A DNA stretch of 64,000 bases. It comes from Limosilactobacillus equigenerosi DSM 18793 = JCM 14505. Lineage in GTDB: Bacteria > Bacillota > Bacilli > Lactobacillales > Lactobacillaceae. Positions within the stretch are counted from its first letter, which is position 1. Each line of letters begins with the position of its first letter. A model generated the notes under the pieces. That model was not told where the DNA came from. It ran no database searches and was given only the letters and a program-made list of their open reading frames with translations. The stretch covers positions 1-64,000 of the forward strand of contig NZ_BBAS01000007.1 of assembly GCF_001311375.1 (NCBI RefSeq). The letters run 5' to 3'. The position numbers were made by a program, and so were the translations under genes. This document shows, one piece after another, positions 19,508 to 28,876 of this stretch.

Positions 19508-20614
19508 ATGGAATATACTAAATTACAACAATTACAAACAACTTTACAACACCAACAATTGGACGTTGCTTACTTAAGTGACCCAATGACGATTAAATAT
19601 TTAACTGGATTTGGTAGTGACCCAATCGAACGGGTCTTGGCGCTCGTCGTCTTTGCGGACCATGATCCCTTCTTGTTTGCGCCCGCTTTAGAAGTTGAAG
19701 CAATTAAAGGGACTGGTTGGCCATATTCAGTCTACGGCTATTTAGATCATGAACAACCATTTGCCATGATTGCCACCCAAATCAAGCACCGAATCGCCCA
19801 ACCTAGCAACTTTGGGGCCGAATTAAATTACTTAACCGTGACCCGGTTACGGGCCTTACAAGATCAATTCCCCCACGCTCATTTTGACGTTGATTTAACC
19901 CCAACCATTGAACGGATGCGCTTAATTAAGACACCAGATGAAATTGCTAAACTCCATGAAGCTGGGAAATGGGCTGACTTTGCCTTTGAAGTTGGTTTTA
20001 ATGCCATCCAATTAGGCCGCAGCGAACAAGAAATTGATGCTGAAATTGAATACGCGTTAATGAAAAAAAGGCATCATGGAAATGAGCTTTCCAGCCTTAA
20101 TTCAAGCCGGGGCTCACGCCGCTGAACCTCATGGGGAAACGAGTAGCAACCAAGTCCAAAACAATCAACTCGTCTTATTTGACTTGGGAACGGTTTACGA
20201 TGGTTATGTCAGTGATGCTTCGCGGACAGTTGGGTTGGTACACTGAGCGACAAGCAAAAAGATATCTACCAAGTCTGCTTAGAAGCCCAATTAACGGCCC
20301 AAGCAGCCGCGAAACCAGGGATGACCGCCGCCGAATTAGATAAAATTGCCCGTGACATTATTACCAAAGCTGGCTATGGTGAATACTTCATCCACCGGCT
20401 CGGCCACGGAATGGGAATGAGTGATCATGAATTCCCATCCATTATGGAAGGCAACGACATGATTTTAGAACCAGGGATGTGTTTCTCAATTGAACCCGGT
20501 ATTTACATTCCAGGCTTTGCTGGGGTACGGATTGAAGACTGTATCGTCATTACTGAAGATGGCAATGACAGCTTCACCCACACTTCAAAAGAATTACAAA
20601 TTTTAGAACGCTAA
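19508..20614 (+). CDS. pepQ: Xaa-Pro dipeptidase PepQ, M24 family (two frameshifts)
   Basis: PepQ hydrolyses X-Pro dipeptides in the cytoplasm and uses two metals in a pita-bread fold. The N-terminal creatinase-like domain runs to about residue 125. Metal-site motifs of the C-terminal domain are visible: [19 protein letters not shown] (two Asp ligands), [13 protein letters not shown] (His ligand), CFSIEPGIY (Glu) and GVRIEDCIV (Glu). Two indels interrupt it: an extra A in the A7 run near 20061-20067, and one indel near 20232-20240 after SRTVG. The rebuilt length is about 368 residues, standard. The AGGAGG before the ATG at 19508 is well placed. It converges on the YtxH gene with the structured repeat in between. 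Confidence 0.9.
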
Positions 20615-20615
20615 A

Positions 20616-20656
20616 CAAAAACGGGACTCGGAAAATTTCCGAATCCCGTTTTAATT
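20616..20656 (+). terminator. Rho-independent terminator after pepQ
   Basis: Arms AACGGGA-TCGGAAA and TTTCCGA-TCCCGTT with a T4 run on the plus strand and A5 before it; it may also work on the minus strand. Confidence 0.85.
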
Positions 20657-20670
20657 TTCCTCACGACCTA

Positions 20671-20838
20671 TAACTACGTTCACCGAGCAAACGACTAGGA
20701 CTATCTTCTACGGCAACATTGTAACTTCGCTCGCCCAGCAGACGCCTAGGACTAAGCAAAAATAGGCTCCGACGTGTGCCACGCCAAACCCTATTTTGCG
20801 CTTAGCCTACCGGCGTCTTTTACGCTGGGCTCACGACC
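20671..20838. repeat. Structured intergenic repeat, array I (one truncated and one complete copy)
   Basis: A 5' half copy (20671-20703, TAACTACGTTCACCGAGC...) is followed by a leader CTACGGCAACATT and then a complete 118-bp copy at 20721-20838. The complete copy starts GTAACTTCGCTC and ends GGCTCACGACC. Between the ends it folds as one long rod: CCCAGC/GCTGGG, GACGCC/GGCGTC, TAGG/CCTA, CTAAGC/GCTTAG and AAATAGG/CCTATTT, in nested order, with a TTTTAC bulge on the 3' side. The same element occurs three times at 27742-28126. The last bases overlap the stop codon of the minus-strand YtxH gene. I do not know a named family for it. Confidence 0.8.
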
Positions 20839-21237
20839 GATTATCAATCACCAATTCTAACTCAGTATCGCCGTCATCCTCATCATCAATTACATTCTCA
20901 GATGCCTCAGCAAAGGCCGCTCGCAAATTAGCGGTTTCTTTAGCCATTTTTGCTTTCGCTTCGGTTAATGAGTCATCAACATGATTCGTTCGGTCAGCTA
21001 ATCCCGCTCGGAGCTTTTCGAACTGATCCGTCAACGTGGCTTGGGGATCTTGCATTAAATCATCCACCACATCTAAGACCGTCAACGCATAATCCGTTAA
21101 ATAATCCATCACTTCGTAATAATTATCTTCGACTTGCGCTAACAAGGCTTCCTTTTGTTCATCATCAAGCCGTTGCCAAATTACATAGGCGGCTGCCCCA
21201 CCGAGGGCTAACCCACCCAAAAAAAATACTTATTCAT
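20831..21237 (-). CDS. YtxH-like general stress/envelope protein (frameshift at start)
   Basis: A protein of about 134 residues with one N-terminal hydrophobic glycine-rich segment (GGLALGGAAAYVIW) and a long, charged, helical, likely coiled-coil tail ending in an acidic stretch. This matches the YtxH type that in lactobacilli pairs with a DUF948 protein. The ATG at 21237 (MNKYFF) rejoins the frame if the T8 run at 21219-21226 gains one base. It overlaps the DUF948 gene end by eight bases, so the two are co-translated. The stop TGA is formed by the conserved end of the intergenic repeat. Molecular function unknown. Confidence 0.7.
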
Positions 21238-21673
21238 GTGTTGCTCCTTTCTTTGCATGACGTTGTTTGCGGCGCCAAGCATTGGCCAATACTGCTTGTA
21301 ACGCCATTTTTACTAGGCGATGATTCAGTGGACTTTTCTGTGTTGCTGCGGTCGTTTTTGTCACTAAATCACGTGACGCATCATTTAAATCACTGACACT
21401 TTGGCCAAGTTTAGCAATTGCTTCCACCGCTGGCGTTACTTGATCAGCCTTACTATTTAAGTCATCGACTAACTCGTTCGTGCTAACAACTAAACTTTCA
21501 ACTTCATGACTTAAACTATCAACATCTTGGCCGACTTGATCAACGTGTTTCGTCATCACCTTCAACATTGCACTCACATGTGTTAAAACAATGCATAAAT
21601 AAATTACTAACACCACAAACGCCACTGCAGCAATTAAGCCGGCTACCGCACCAGCTGACATTCCAATTACCAT
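21230..21673 (-). CDS. DUF948 domain protein
   Basis: A 147-residue protein with one N-terminal membrane segment (about residues 6-30), then a heptad-like helical region rich in Val, Asp and Ser (DSLSHEVESLVVSTNELVDDLN), typical of DUF948, and a basic C-terminus. AAGGAG precedes the ATG at 21673. The YtxH-like gene overlaps its 3' end, the usual lactobacillar pair. The family is linked to stress response and envelope, but its biochemical role is unknown. Confidence 0.78.
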   Translation of the reverse strand: MVIGMSAGAVAGLIAAVAFVVLVIYLCIVLTHVSAMLKVMTKHVDQVGQDVDSLSHEVESLVVSTNELVDDLNSKADQVTPAVEAIAKLGQSVSDLNDASRDLVTKTTAATQKSPLNHRLVKMALQAVLANAWRRKQRHAKKGATHE

Positions 21674-21803
21674 ACATAACTCCTTATCAATTGATTTAAT
21701 TAATTGTCATAATCATATCACTATTCCGCCATCCGCCTCAATTGAATTTATCATCCTACTTTTGATATGATGACTGTAATTACTTTTTACGAGGAGCATC
21801 ATT

Positions 21804-22658
21804 ATGCTAGCAAAAACGATTACCACTACCCAATTAACCCATTTTTGGGAACGTTTCGATTGGGATAGTCTACTGCACCAATTAATTATCAAAGCAAGTT
21901 TAATTCTACTAACTTGTTTCTTATTTTGGCTCATCTTAGCGGCTGGGAAAATCATTTTAAATAGTATTTTTAAAAATACCAATCGAATTAGTTTATTAGG
22001 CGGCACCAAGCGTGCTGAAACGTTCCACTCAATTATTAGTAACATTTATCGGTATACTTGTTACTTCTTCTTTTTATATGCCCTGTTATCGCTCATTGGC
22101 GTCCCGGTTGGTACCCTAGTCGCCGGAGCTGGGATTTTTAGTATTGCTTTAGGACTAGGGGCCCAAGGCTTTGTCAGTGATGTCGTTAACGGGTTCTTCA
22201 TTTTATTGGAAGAACAAATTGACGTTGGTGACACCGTCCAAATTGGGACCATCAAAGGTACGGTGCAAGCCATCGGGTTACGAACAACTCAAGTTTTAAG
22301 TGCAGATGGGACCTTAACCTTTATCCAAAATCGAAACATCACCATGATTCAGAATTATTCGCGCCATGATTTAAGCGCCAATATCGACATTTTAATTAAT
22401 GCCCAAACTCCGCTTGATCAGTTACAAACGCTAATTGAATCATTAACGCCAGCTATTTTGGCACAACACCCCGAATTAACCCAAGCACCGCAAATCATTG
22501 GTCCTACTACCAATACTAATGGTCAATTAGTGTATCGGATTATGATTACGGCTACCAGTGGTACCCAGTTCAAGGCAGCTAGTGAAATCTTAGCCCGCTA
22601 CTTACAGACTGCGCGTGATCAAGGCTTAACCTTACCAATTCCAATTAATACTAAATAA
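21804..22658 (+). CDS. Small-conductance mechanosensitive channel, MscS family
   Basis: A 284-residue channel with three hydrophobic segments (about residues 28-52, 85-105, 108-130), the pore-lining third helix with its Gly/Ala pattern (GAGIFSIALGLGAQGFVSDVVNG), and a cytoplasmic beta domain starting FILLEEQIDVGDTVQIG. It releases solutes during osmotic downshock. A GAGGAG lies before the ATG. The frame is intact. It diverges from DUF948 and ends in a shared terminator with the phosphoesterase gene. Confidence 0.92.
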   Translation: MLAKTITTTQLTHFWERFDWDSLLHQLIIKASLILLTCFLFWLILAAGKIILNSIFKNTNRISLLGGTKRAETFHSIISNIYRYTCYFFFLYALLSLIGVPVGTLVAGAGIFSIALGLGAQGFVSDVVNGFFILLEEQIDVGDTVQIGTIKGTVQAIGLRTTQVLSADGTLTFIQNRNITMIQNYSRHDLSANIDILINAQTPLDQLQTLIESLTPAILAQHPELTQAPQIIGPTTNTNGQLVYRIMITATSGTQFKAASEILARYLQTARDQGLTLPIPINTK

Positions 22659-22659
22659 A

Positions 22660-22697
22660 ATAAAGCGTCCAAGGAAATTTGATTCTTGGACGCTTTT
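22660..22697. terminator. Bidirectional rho-independent terminator
   Basis: Perfect 12-bp arms AAAGCGTCCAAG/CTTGGACGCTTT between convergent mscS and the phosphoesterase gene. Confidence 0.88.
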
Positions 22698-22714
22698 GCT
22701 ATTTAGTAAATTTA

Positions 22715-23236
22715 TTAATCACGGGAAAATTGCATTGCTAACGTTGGCACCGGTTGCATTTGCCGATTATAATATTGCACTTTAAAGGCTTGGTCCGTTA
22801 CTTCAACGATCGCAAAGGTTCCCTTTAAATCGCGATATTCGCCCCGTGGTTGACTAATGCTGCCCGGATTAATCAATAAAATCCCTTGGTCAACTGTCAC
22901 CGCTAATTGATGGGTATGCCCGTACCCCATCACAGCGACCTCAGCTGCTTGAGCGCGTAAACTCAACGGTAATAAACTCGTATTCACTTGATCCTTATCC
23001 CCATGCGTCACTCCTAACTTAACCCCTGCCACGGTGGTCGTAATCATCCGCGGATACGTTAAGCCCCAATCCGTATTTCCCCGGACGGTTTGATATGGAG
23101 TCATCGTTGGATCCGTGTTGGGGAGATTAGAATCACCGCAATGTAGCATAACATCAACTTCATCCTTAAATGTCGCCGCAACTCGATTTAAAATTGCGGC
23201 ATCACCATGATTATCACTGATATATAAAACTTTCAT
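22715..23236 (-). CDS. YfcE/MJ0936-type metallophosphoesterase
   Basis: A 173-residue calcineurin-like phosphodiesterase with the dimetal motifs SDNHGD (start), LHCGDSN, VRGNTDW, VTHGDKD and YGHTHQ. Family members hydrolyse phosphodiesters such as bis-pNPP in vitro, and the natural substrate is often unknown. The ATG at 23236 overlaps the rdgB stop (TAATG), so the two are translationally coupled, as is common for the rdgB-yfcE (ysnB) pair in Firmicutes. The frame is intact. Confidence 0.88.
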   Translation of the reverse strand: MKVLYISDNHGDAAILNRVAATFKDEVDVMLHCGDSNLPNTDPTMTPYQTVRGNTDWGLTYPRMITTTVAGVKLGVTHGDKDQVNTSLLPLSLRAQAAEVAVMGYGHTHQLAVTVDQGILLINPGSISQPRGEYRDLKGTFAIVEVTDQAFKVQYYNRQMQPVPTLAMQFSRD

Positions 23237-23827
23237 TAATTCCACCAGTCCTTAAAATCATCCGCTAATGCTGCTAAGGCCCGCCCCCGGTGGCTAATCG
23301 CATTTTTTTTGCTCCATCGTTAACGTCGCCATTGGCACACCGAGTTCATCAACATAAAACAACGGATCATAGCCAAAACCATTTTCACCCGTTGGCGTGG
23401 TCAAAATATGACCATCAACTTGACCATGCGCAATAATTTCTTGCCCAGTCGGTTTAATCCCGACAATCGTCGTATGGAAATGGGCCGTTCGTTGTTCAGT
23501 GGGGACCCCTTGTAACTCAGCTAACAACTTGGCATTATTGGCCGCGTCATCATGATCCCCCGCATAACGAGCCGAATGAACGCCTGGTGCCCCGCCTAAC
23601 GCATCCACCATTAATCCCGAATCATCCGCTAACACTGGTAAGTGAAATGCTTCCATCGCCGTTTGGGCTTTCAGGCGGGCATTTTCCTCAAAGGTCGTTC
23701 CGTTTTCTTCAATTTCCAACGCTGGGAAATCTGCTAATGTTTTTACTTCAATCCCGAATTTTGCAAACAGTTTCGCAAACTCAGCGGCCTTATGCGCATT
23801 GTTCGTCGCAATTAATACTTGCTCCAT
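23236..23827 (-). CDS. rdgB: XTP/dITP diphosphatase (Ham1/RdgB), one frameshift
   Basis: It removes ITP, XTP and dITP from the nucleotide pool. The family start LIATNNAHKAAEF, the substrate loop FEENARLKA, LADDSGLMVDALGGAPGVHSARYAG and GFGYDPLFY are all present. The frame stops early after TMEQKK, but removing one A from the A8 run at 23304-23311 restores the conserved end (KNAISHRGRALAAL) and a stop that overlaps the next ATG, giving about 197 residues, the normal length. The gene lies after mutS2 on the same strand with only 17 bases between. Confidence 0.9.
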
Positions 23828-23844
23828 TTTAAATTCTCCTGTTT

Positions 23845-26216
23845 TTAAAAGAACACAATCGTGGCCCCATCACCACCATTGCTTGGCGTCGCAAATTCAA
23901 AGGACTTCACCCGACGATTACTCCGCAGGTATTCTTGGGTTCCCTTCCGCAAGGCCCCCGTCCCTTTCCCATGCACAATTGTGACACTGGTTAAGTTATT
24001 TAACAAGGCGTGATCGATAAATTGATCTAACTCGCTCATCGCCGCTTCATACCGTTTTCCACGGAGATCTAGGCGGGCTGATGTTTGACGCGTTTGAATC
24101 GTCCGCACGGGGCGTTTCCGGGGTGCTTTTGGTTGACTAGCCCGTTTTTCTTGTTGCGTTACTTGTTCTAAGTCCGCTTCATCAATCGCCATCTTCAGCA
24201 TCCCCATTTGCACTTCCCATTGGTGATGACCGCGGGCTTTCACTAAAGTCCCAATTTGGCCATATGACTTAACCCGTACATCATCGCCCGGCTTTAACTG
24301 ATGTTTGGCCTTGGCACGTTTCAAGACTGCATTATGCTTCAAGCGGGGATTGGCTTCTTGGTGTAAGGCATTTAATTGCCCCTTGGCATTAATTAATTCA
24401 TGTTCTTTAACTTGCGCCCCTTGTTGGACTTGCAATTGGTGTAAGTGATGAATAATCTTGTCCGCTTGTTTTTTTCGCCTTGGCCACTTCATGATTAGCT
24501 TTACTCCGCGCTTGTTCATAAAGTTGCTCCCGTTGTTCATTGAAGCGCTCCAGTTTTTGCGCTAATTCCGCTTCCTTGGTCGTGGCGTCCTTAACTAACG
24601 CTTGTAGCCGTTCATTTTCTTCCCGGGCTTGCTTGCGTTGTTCCACCAAGTCCCCAATCATCGCGTTTAATTCCTGACTTTCGTCACTCACTAAGGATTG
24701 CGCCGTTTGAATAATCGCTGCATCAAGTCCTAACCGACTGGCGATGGCCACCCCATTCGATTGACCAGGGATGCCGACTAACAACCGATAAGTTGGTCGT
24801 AAGGAAGCTTGATCAAATTCCATGCTGGCATTCATTGTTTGTTGGCGATCAAAACCATAGACCTTTAATTCCGGATAGTGCGTTGTTACCATCACTCGGG
24901 CGCCGATCGTTCCCATTTGATCTAAAATCGCCATCGCGAGCGCGGCCCCTTCTTTCGGATCGGTCCCCGCACCTAGTTCATCGAGCAAGACCAAACTACG
25001 GTCCGTCATCTGTTCTAAAATATGCTTCACATTCGCCATATGACCGGAGAAGGTACTCAAGTTTTGTTCCAGTGATTGTTCATCCCCAATGTCAGCGAAA
25101 ATGTTATCAAAAACGGCAACCGTACTGTTCTCGCAACAGGAACATACATCCCTGATTGGGCCATTAATTGCAATAAGCCCAAGGTCTTTAAGGTAATCGT
25201 CTTCCCCCCGGTGTTGGGACCCGTGATTACGAGCGCTTGATAATCAAGCCCTAACGTTAAATCATTGCACGACCACGTGTTGATCAATCAACGGATGGCG
25301 GGCTTGGCGTAAATTAACTTGTAAGTCATCATTGACGCTTGGCCGAGTTGCATGCAGGGCATGCGCATATTTAGCTTCGCATTGACTAAATCTAAATGCC
25401 CTAAGACTTGGGCATTTTGCCCTAGTTCATGTTGATACGGGCGAATTAAATCGGACAGTTCGGTTAACACTCGTTGAATTTCTTGCTTTTCTTCAATTTG
25501 AGCTTGGCGTAAGCGATTATTTAATTCCACCACGTTCCCCGGTTCAATATAGAGCGTTTGCCCCGTCGCACTTTGATCGTGGACGACCCCACCAAATTGT
25601 TTCCGATATTGGGCTAAGACGGGAATCACATACCGTTCATTCCGCAGTGTAATGATCGGTTCGCTTAACTTTTTGGCGTTTTTCCCCCGCGTGTAATTTT
25701 CTAAGGCATGACGATTTCCACTTCCGTTTTTGCCATCAACTGCCGTAACCCATGTAACTTCGTAGACGCCTCGTCCTTAACGCGCCCATCAAGTTCTAAT
25801 GACCGGACTAAGCGTTGCGTAATTTCCGGTAACGTTACTAATTGATCGACTAAGCTCGGCAATTGCCGTAACGTAACTTGATTTTCAGCCAGGTGGGCAA
25901 AGAAATTTTGCATCCGCAAACTCGTCCGCAAGACTTGCATTATTTGGGCCAATTCAGTCCCGTTTAAGTTGGCATCAATGCGCAACCGTTTTAATTGGGG
26001 CGTAATGTCAGCTAACGTTGGAATTGGCAAGTCATGATTTAAGCGTAATAAATCAGCGCCATCATTGGTTTCGGTTAACCATAATTCAATCGTCGTCCGA
26101 TTGGTTTGCGGGGTTAAATTCCGCAATTCCCGTTGTCCGGCGGCTGAGACTAAGTATGGTAAAATTTGGCCTTTGACCGCATCATATTCTAAAGTTTCTA
26201 AAATTTTCTCGTTCAT
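23845..26216 (-). CDS. mutS2: Endonuclease MutS2 with Smr domain (five frameshifts)
   Basis: MutS2 is an ATPase linked to suppression of recombination and to rescue of collided ribosomes. The reconstructed protein has about 789 residues, the standard length. It has the N-terminal core ([13 protein letters not shown]), the ATPase Walker [16 protein letters not shown], Walker [14 protein letters not shown], the long coiled coil, and a C-terminal Smr nuclease domain with [10 protein letters not shown] and [15 protein letters not shown]. Five indels break it, near 25707, 25378, 25267, 25134 and the A7 run at 24471-24477; each is repaired by one base. Such a density in one gene could mean a pseudogene, but the same rate occurs across the window. 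It follows cvpA. Confidence 0.87.
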
Positions 26217-26228
26217 CTCATTACCTCA

Positions 26229-26699
26229 CTATGGCAATAATGTTTGTAAATAATTGGTTAGTAGTGGTACTTGATGCAACATCCATTGCGCCAGCAGCGA
26301 TGTTTGAAGTTGATGTTGCCACCAAGGAACTGTTAAATGTTGAAAAATTAATAATAAAATCAATTCGACACTCAAGGTCATGCTTAAATAAACGGCCCCG
26401 CCCAGCCTTGCATTTAGCGTTCCAATAACTGGGAGCTTCGTTAACCAGTGAAGTTGCCGTTTTACATACCGCCACCCCGCCATAATCACACTGAAACTGA
26501 TCATCGCAATGATGCCGCGTCCCAGTGTATTACTGAGAATAGCTGGTAAATACGGTAGGACAATGTCCACTGCCTGTTTAGCAACAATCCATGCTAAAAT
26601 GTAAGAAATCAATTTTAAAATCGTTGCTAAGAGACCGATGCGCTGGCCATGTAACCAGCTACCGAATAACCCGAGTGCTAGGATAATGGTTAAAATCAT
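26229..26699 (-). CDS. CvpA family membrane protein
   Basis: A protein of about 156 residues with four hydrophobic segments and the CvpA/colicin V production family pattern (a short glycine-containing helix start, then YILAWIVAKQAV). In Firmicutes it usually precedes mutS2, as here (12 bases between). I take the ATG at 26699, which has AAGGAGG, over the longer frame to 26762. Function is not settled; family members are linked to envelope stress and secretion of colicin V in other bacteria. The frame is intact. Confidence 0.78.
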   Translation of the reverse strand: MILTIILALGLFGSWLHGQRIGLLATILKLISYILAWIVAKQAVDIVLPYLPAILSNTLGRGIIAMISFSVIMAGWRYVKRQLHWLTKLPVIGTLNARLGGAVYLSMTLSVELILLLIFQHLTVPWWQHQLQTSLLAQWMLHQVPLLTNYLQTLLP

Positions 26700-26786
26700 C
26701 ACAATCCTCCTTGGATACCTGTTTAATATTTTATCATTTATCAGCCACCCTTGCCTATTCATCCGCGTTTTGAAAGGAAATTCATC

Positions 26787-27694
26787 ATGAATGTTGTTTT
26801 ACAAGTTGATGCCACTACTTTTAATCATATTCAAAATACCTACCCTAATAACGCTACTTGTCCCCCCGGCGCTAGTTTCCACGCCAAATTAAAAGGCGTC
26901 ACGGTCATTGGCTACACTAAGAGTCGAAAAGTGATGTTCCAAGGCCAATTAGCCCAACAAGAGGCCGCCCGCTGGGGAGCGGTTAGCCAACCAACACAAA
27001 AAAAACGCGGCCCCTAAAAACGGCTTACCGGCGGATTTTGCGACGTGGTCAGTGCTAGGATCTGATGAAGTTAATGCTGGGAGTTATTTTGGTCCTTTAA
27101 CCACCGCCGCCGTCTACGTGGACCACGATCAAGTCGCCACTTTACAAGCCCTTGGCGTCCAAGATTCCAAAAAGTTAACCGACCCACAAATCATCAAGTT
27201 GGCTGAACAGATTATTAAGCTATGTCCATACACCGTCTTAAATTTAATGCCAACTCAATATAATGAGCGGATGCAACGTTATAACCAAGCCCAACTCAAG
27301 GCGCTGTGCCATAATTTAGTTTTAACAAAAAACGCTCGCCAAATTATCTACCCCACCCCAAGCAATTTTAATTGATCAATTCGTCCAACGAGCAACCTAT
27401 TATCGCTACGTGGGGAATCAAGCTGAAGTGGCCCGCGAACATGTATATTTTCAAACTAAAGCCGAAACTGCCCACGTTGCAGTTGCCGCTGCCTCAATTG
27501 TGGCACGTTACTATTCTTTGCAAGCCATGGATGAACTATCGCAACAAGCTGGCTTAACTTTACCAATTGGGGCGGGGCATGCCGTTGACGTAGTTGCCGC
27601 CCGCTTATTAGAACGCGGGCAAGACCTATCGCAATTTGCCAAAGTCCATTTTGGGAATACGAAAAAAGCCCACGCTATTTATCAGCAACGTTAA
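26787..27694 (+). CDS. rnhC: Ribonuclease HIII (two frameshifts)
   Basis: RNase HIII cuts the RNA of RNA-DNA hybrids. The N-terminal TBP-like substrate-binding domain (about residues 1-75) is followed by the catalytic domain with SDEVNAGSYFGP (the Asp-Glu pair), VQDSKKLTD, an ILIDQFVQ strand and ending KVHFGNTKKA. Two A-run indels break it: A8 near 26997-27004 (after QPTQ), and one A too many in the A6 run at 27329-27334. Removing or adding single bases gives about 302 residues, the usual length. It diverges from cvpA-mutS2, the typical Firmicute neighbourhood. GAAAGGAAA lies before the ATG at 26787. Confidence 0.87.
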
Positions 27695-27729
27695 AAAGGG
27701 TAGCCATCGATTGATGGCTACCCTTTTTA
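27693..27729 (+). terminator. Rho-independent terminator after rnhC
   Basis: Arms AAAGGGTAGCCATC/GATGGCTACCCTTT around a GATT loop with T5, directly at the rnhC stop. It is symmetric and may work both ways. Confidence 0.88.
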
Positions 27730-27741
27730 ATTATTACTGCG

Positions 27742-28126
27742 ACGGCAACTTAGTAACTACGCTCGGCGGACAACCACCAAGTCATAACGCAAAACTGACG
27801 CTGACGGATATACTATCCGCCAACGCCAGTTTCAACGTTATGATAAGGTGGTTTTTACGTCCTCCTCACGACCTGTTTTGTAACTACGCTCACCGAGCAA
27901 GCGACTAGGACTAACTGAAAACAGGCTCTGACGTGTTACCACGTCAAAGCCCATTTCCAAGTTAGCCTATCGTCGCTTTTACTGCTCGGTTCGCGACCTA
28001 ATAATAACTACGTTCGCCACGCGGAAGCCTAGTGCCTAACTATGACAAAGGCGCCGACCCTAGCTTTGCTGGGCCAACGCCTTGTCTACGTTAGGCCACG
28101 GCTTCCTTTTTGCGTGGCTCACGACC
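27742..28126. repeat. Structured intergenic repeat, array II (three complete tandem copies)
   Basis: This ~395-base gap between rnhC and DUF1292 holds no ORF. Three copies of about 120 bp lie at 27753-27873, 27880-27998 and 28004-28126 (period about 125), preceded by a leader GACGGCAACTTA also seen in array I. Each begins TAACTACGYTC and ends TCRCGACC, and each folds into a nested rod. Copy 1: GGCGGAC/GTCCTCC, ACCACC/GGTGGT, TCATAACG/CGTTATGA, AAACTG/CAGTTT. Copy 2: CCGAGCA/TGCTCGG, GCGAC/GTCGC, TAGG/CCTA, CTAAC/GTTAG, GACGTG/CACGTC. Copy 3: GCCACGC/GCGTGGC, GGAAGCC/GGCTTCC, GCCTAAC/GTTAGGC, GGCG/CGCC. Stems differ but remain paired; a TTTTAC (or T5) bulge is shared. Confidence 0.85.
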
Positions 28127-28425
28127 TATAAGTTAACATTACCTTCGTCGTCAATAAACGTATTCAAAACTTCTTGAACCATTTCCCATTCGACATCATT
28201 TTCAATTGGTAGTAATTCAATTTCGTCATCATCATCCGTCGTTGGTTCAAACGCAAAGGCTTGGATGCTAACTTCTTCAGCATTTTCTTCATCTGCTGGG
28301 TACAAACATATGTACCACTTACCGGTTTCATCTGATTGGAATCGCATCATTTCATGATACAATTCTTCATTACCTTGTTCATCAACTAACGTAAATACTT
28401 CTTGTTCATCACGTGGTTCGCTCAT
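28126..28425 (-). CDS. DUF1292 (UPF0473) protein
   Basis: A 99-residue very acidic protein with the family core EVFTLVDEQGNEELYHEMMRF and YICLYPADEEN. Function unknown. It is the third gene of the conserved ireB-ruvX-DUF1292 operon, ten bases after ruvX. The frame is intact. Its stop codon directly abuts the third copy of the structured repeat. Confidence 0.88.
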   Translation of the reverse strand: MSEPRDEQEVFTLVDEQGNEELYHEMMRFQSDETGKWYICLYPADEENAEEVSIQAFAFEPTTDDDDEIELLPIENDVEWEMVQEVLNTFIDDEGNVNL

Positions 28426-28435
28426 TGGTTACTCC

Positions 28436-28876
28436 TTATAACTGGCTGGTTAATTTTCCATGCCGATCTAAATAGTTTTGTAAAATTAAGGTCGCCGCTA
28501 ATTCATCAATCACGGCCTTTTGCTTTTGCCGGGAAACGTCAGCTTCTTCAATTAACATCCGTGAAGCTTGCACCGTTGTTAAACGTTCATCTTGGAAATC
28601 AATTGGTAAGTCAGGAAATAATTCTTGAATCAATTCTCCATAATGGCGCGCTGCCTCAACCCGAGGTCCTTCGGTATTGTTCATGTTCTTAGGTAACCCA
28701 ATTACAATCCCCGCGACTTGACGTTCCTTAATTAATTCACTCAACCGCTCTAAACCAAAGACTTCCTCATCTTCATTAATCCGAATAATTTCGACTGCTT
28801 GGGCCGTCCAACCAAGCGGATCACTTTGAGCCACCCCAACGGTTTTAGAACCAACATCTAATCCTAATAATCGCAT
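28436..28876 (-). CDS. ruvX: Holliday junction resolvase-like RuvX (YqgF)
   Basis: A 146-residue RNase H-fold protein of the YqgF family, which is linked to pre-16S rRNA processing. Typical blocks are [32 protein letters not shown] and [15 protein letters not shown], with the catalytic Asp in DVG and Glu in DERLT. The ATG overlaps the ireB stop (TAATG), so coupling is likely. The frame is intact. Confidence 0.93.
   Translation of the reverse strand: MRLLGLDVGSKTVGVAQSDPLGWTAQAVEIIRINEDEEVFGLERLSELIKERQVAGIVIGLPKNMNNTEGPRVEAARHYGELIQELFPDLPIDFQDERLTTVQASRMLIEEADVSRQKQKAVIDELAATLILQNYLDRHGKLTSQL

Noticed and set aside
23845-26216. mutS2 as a decayed pseudogene
   Set aside because: All motifs survive and each break is a one-base change, at a rate matching the rest of the window, including essential leuS.
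27753-28126. CRISPR array
   Set aside because: The repeat unit is ~120 bp, internally palindromic along its whole length, with no short direct repeat/spacer pattern and no cas genes nearby.
27742-28126. Miniature transposable element (MITE)
   Set aside because: No terminal inverted repeats at the conserved ends, no target-site duplication seen, and copies differ in stems in a compensated way instead of being near-identical. Not fully excluded.
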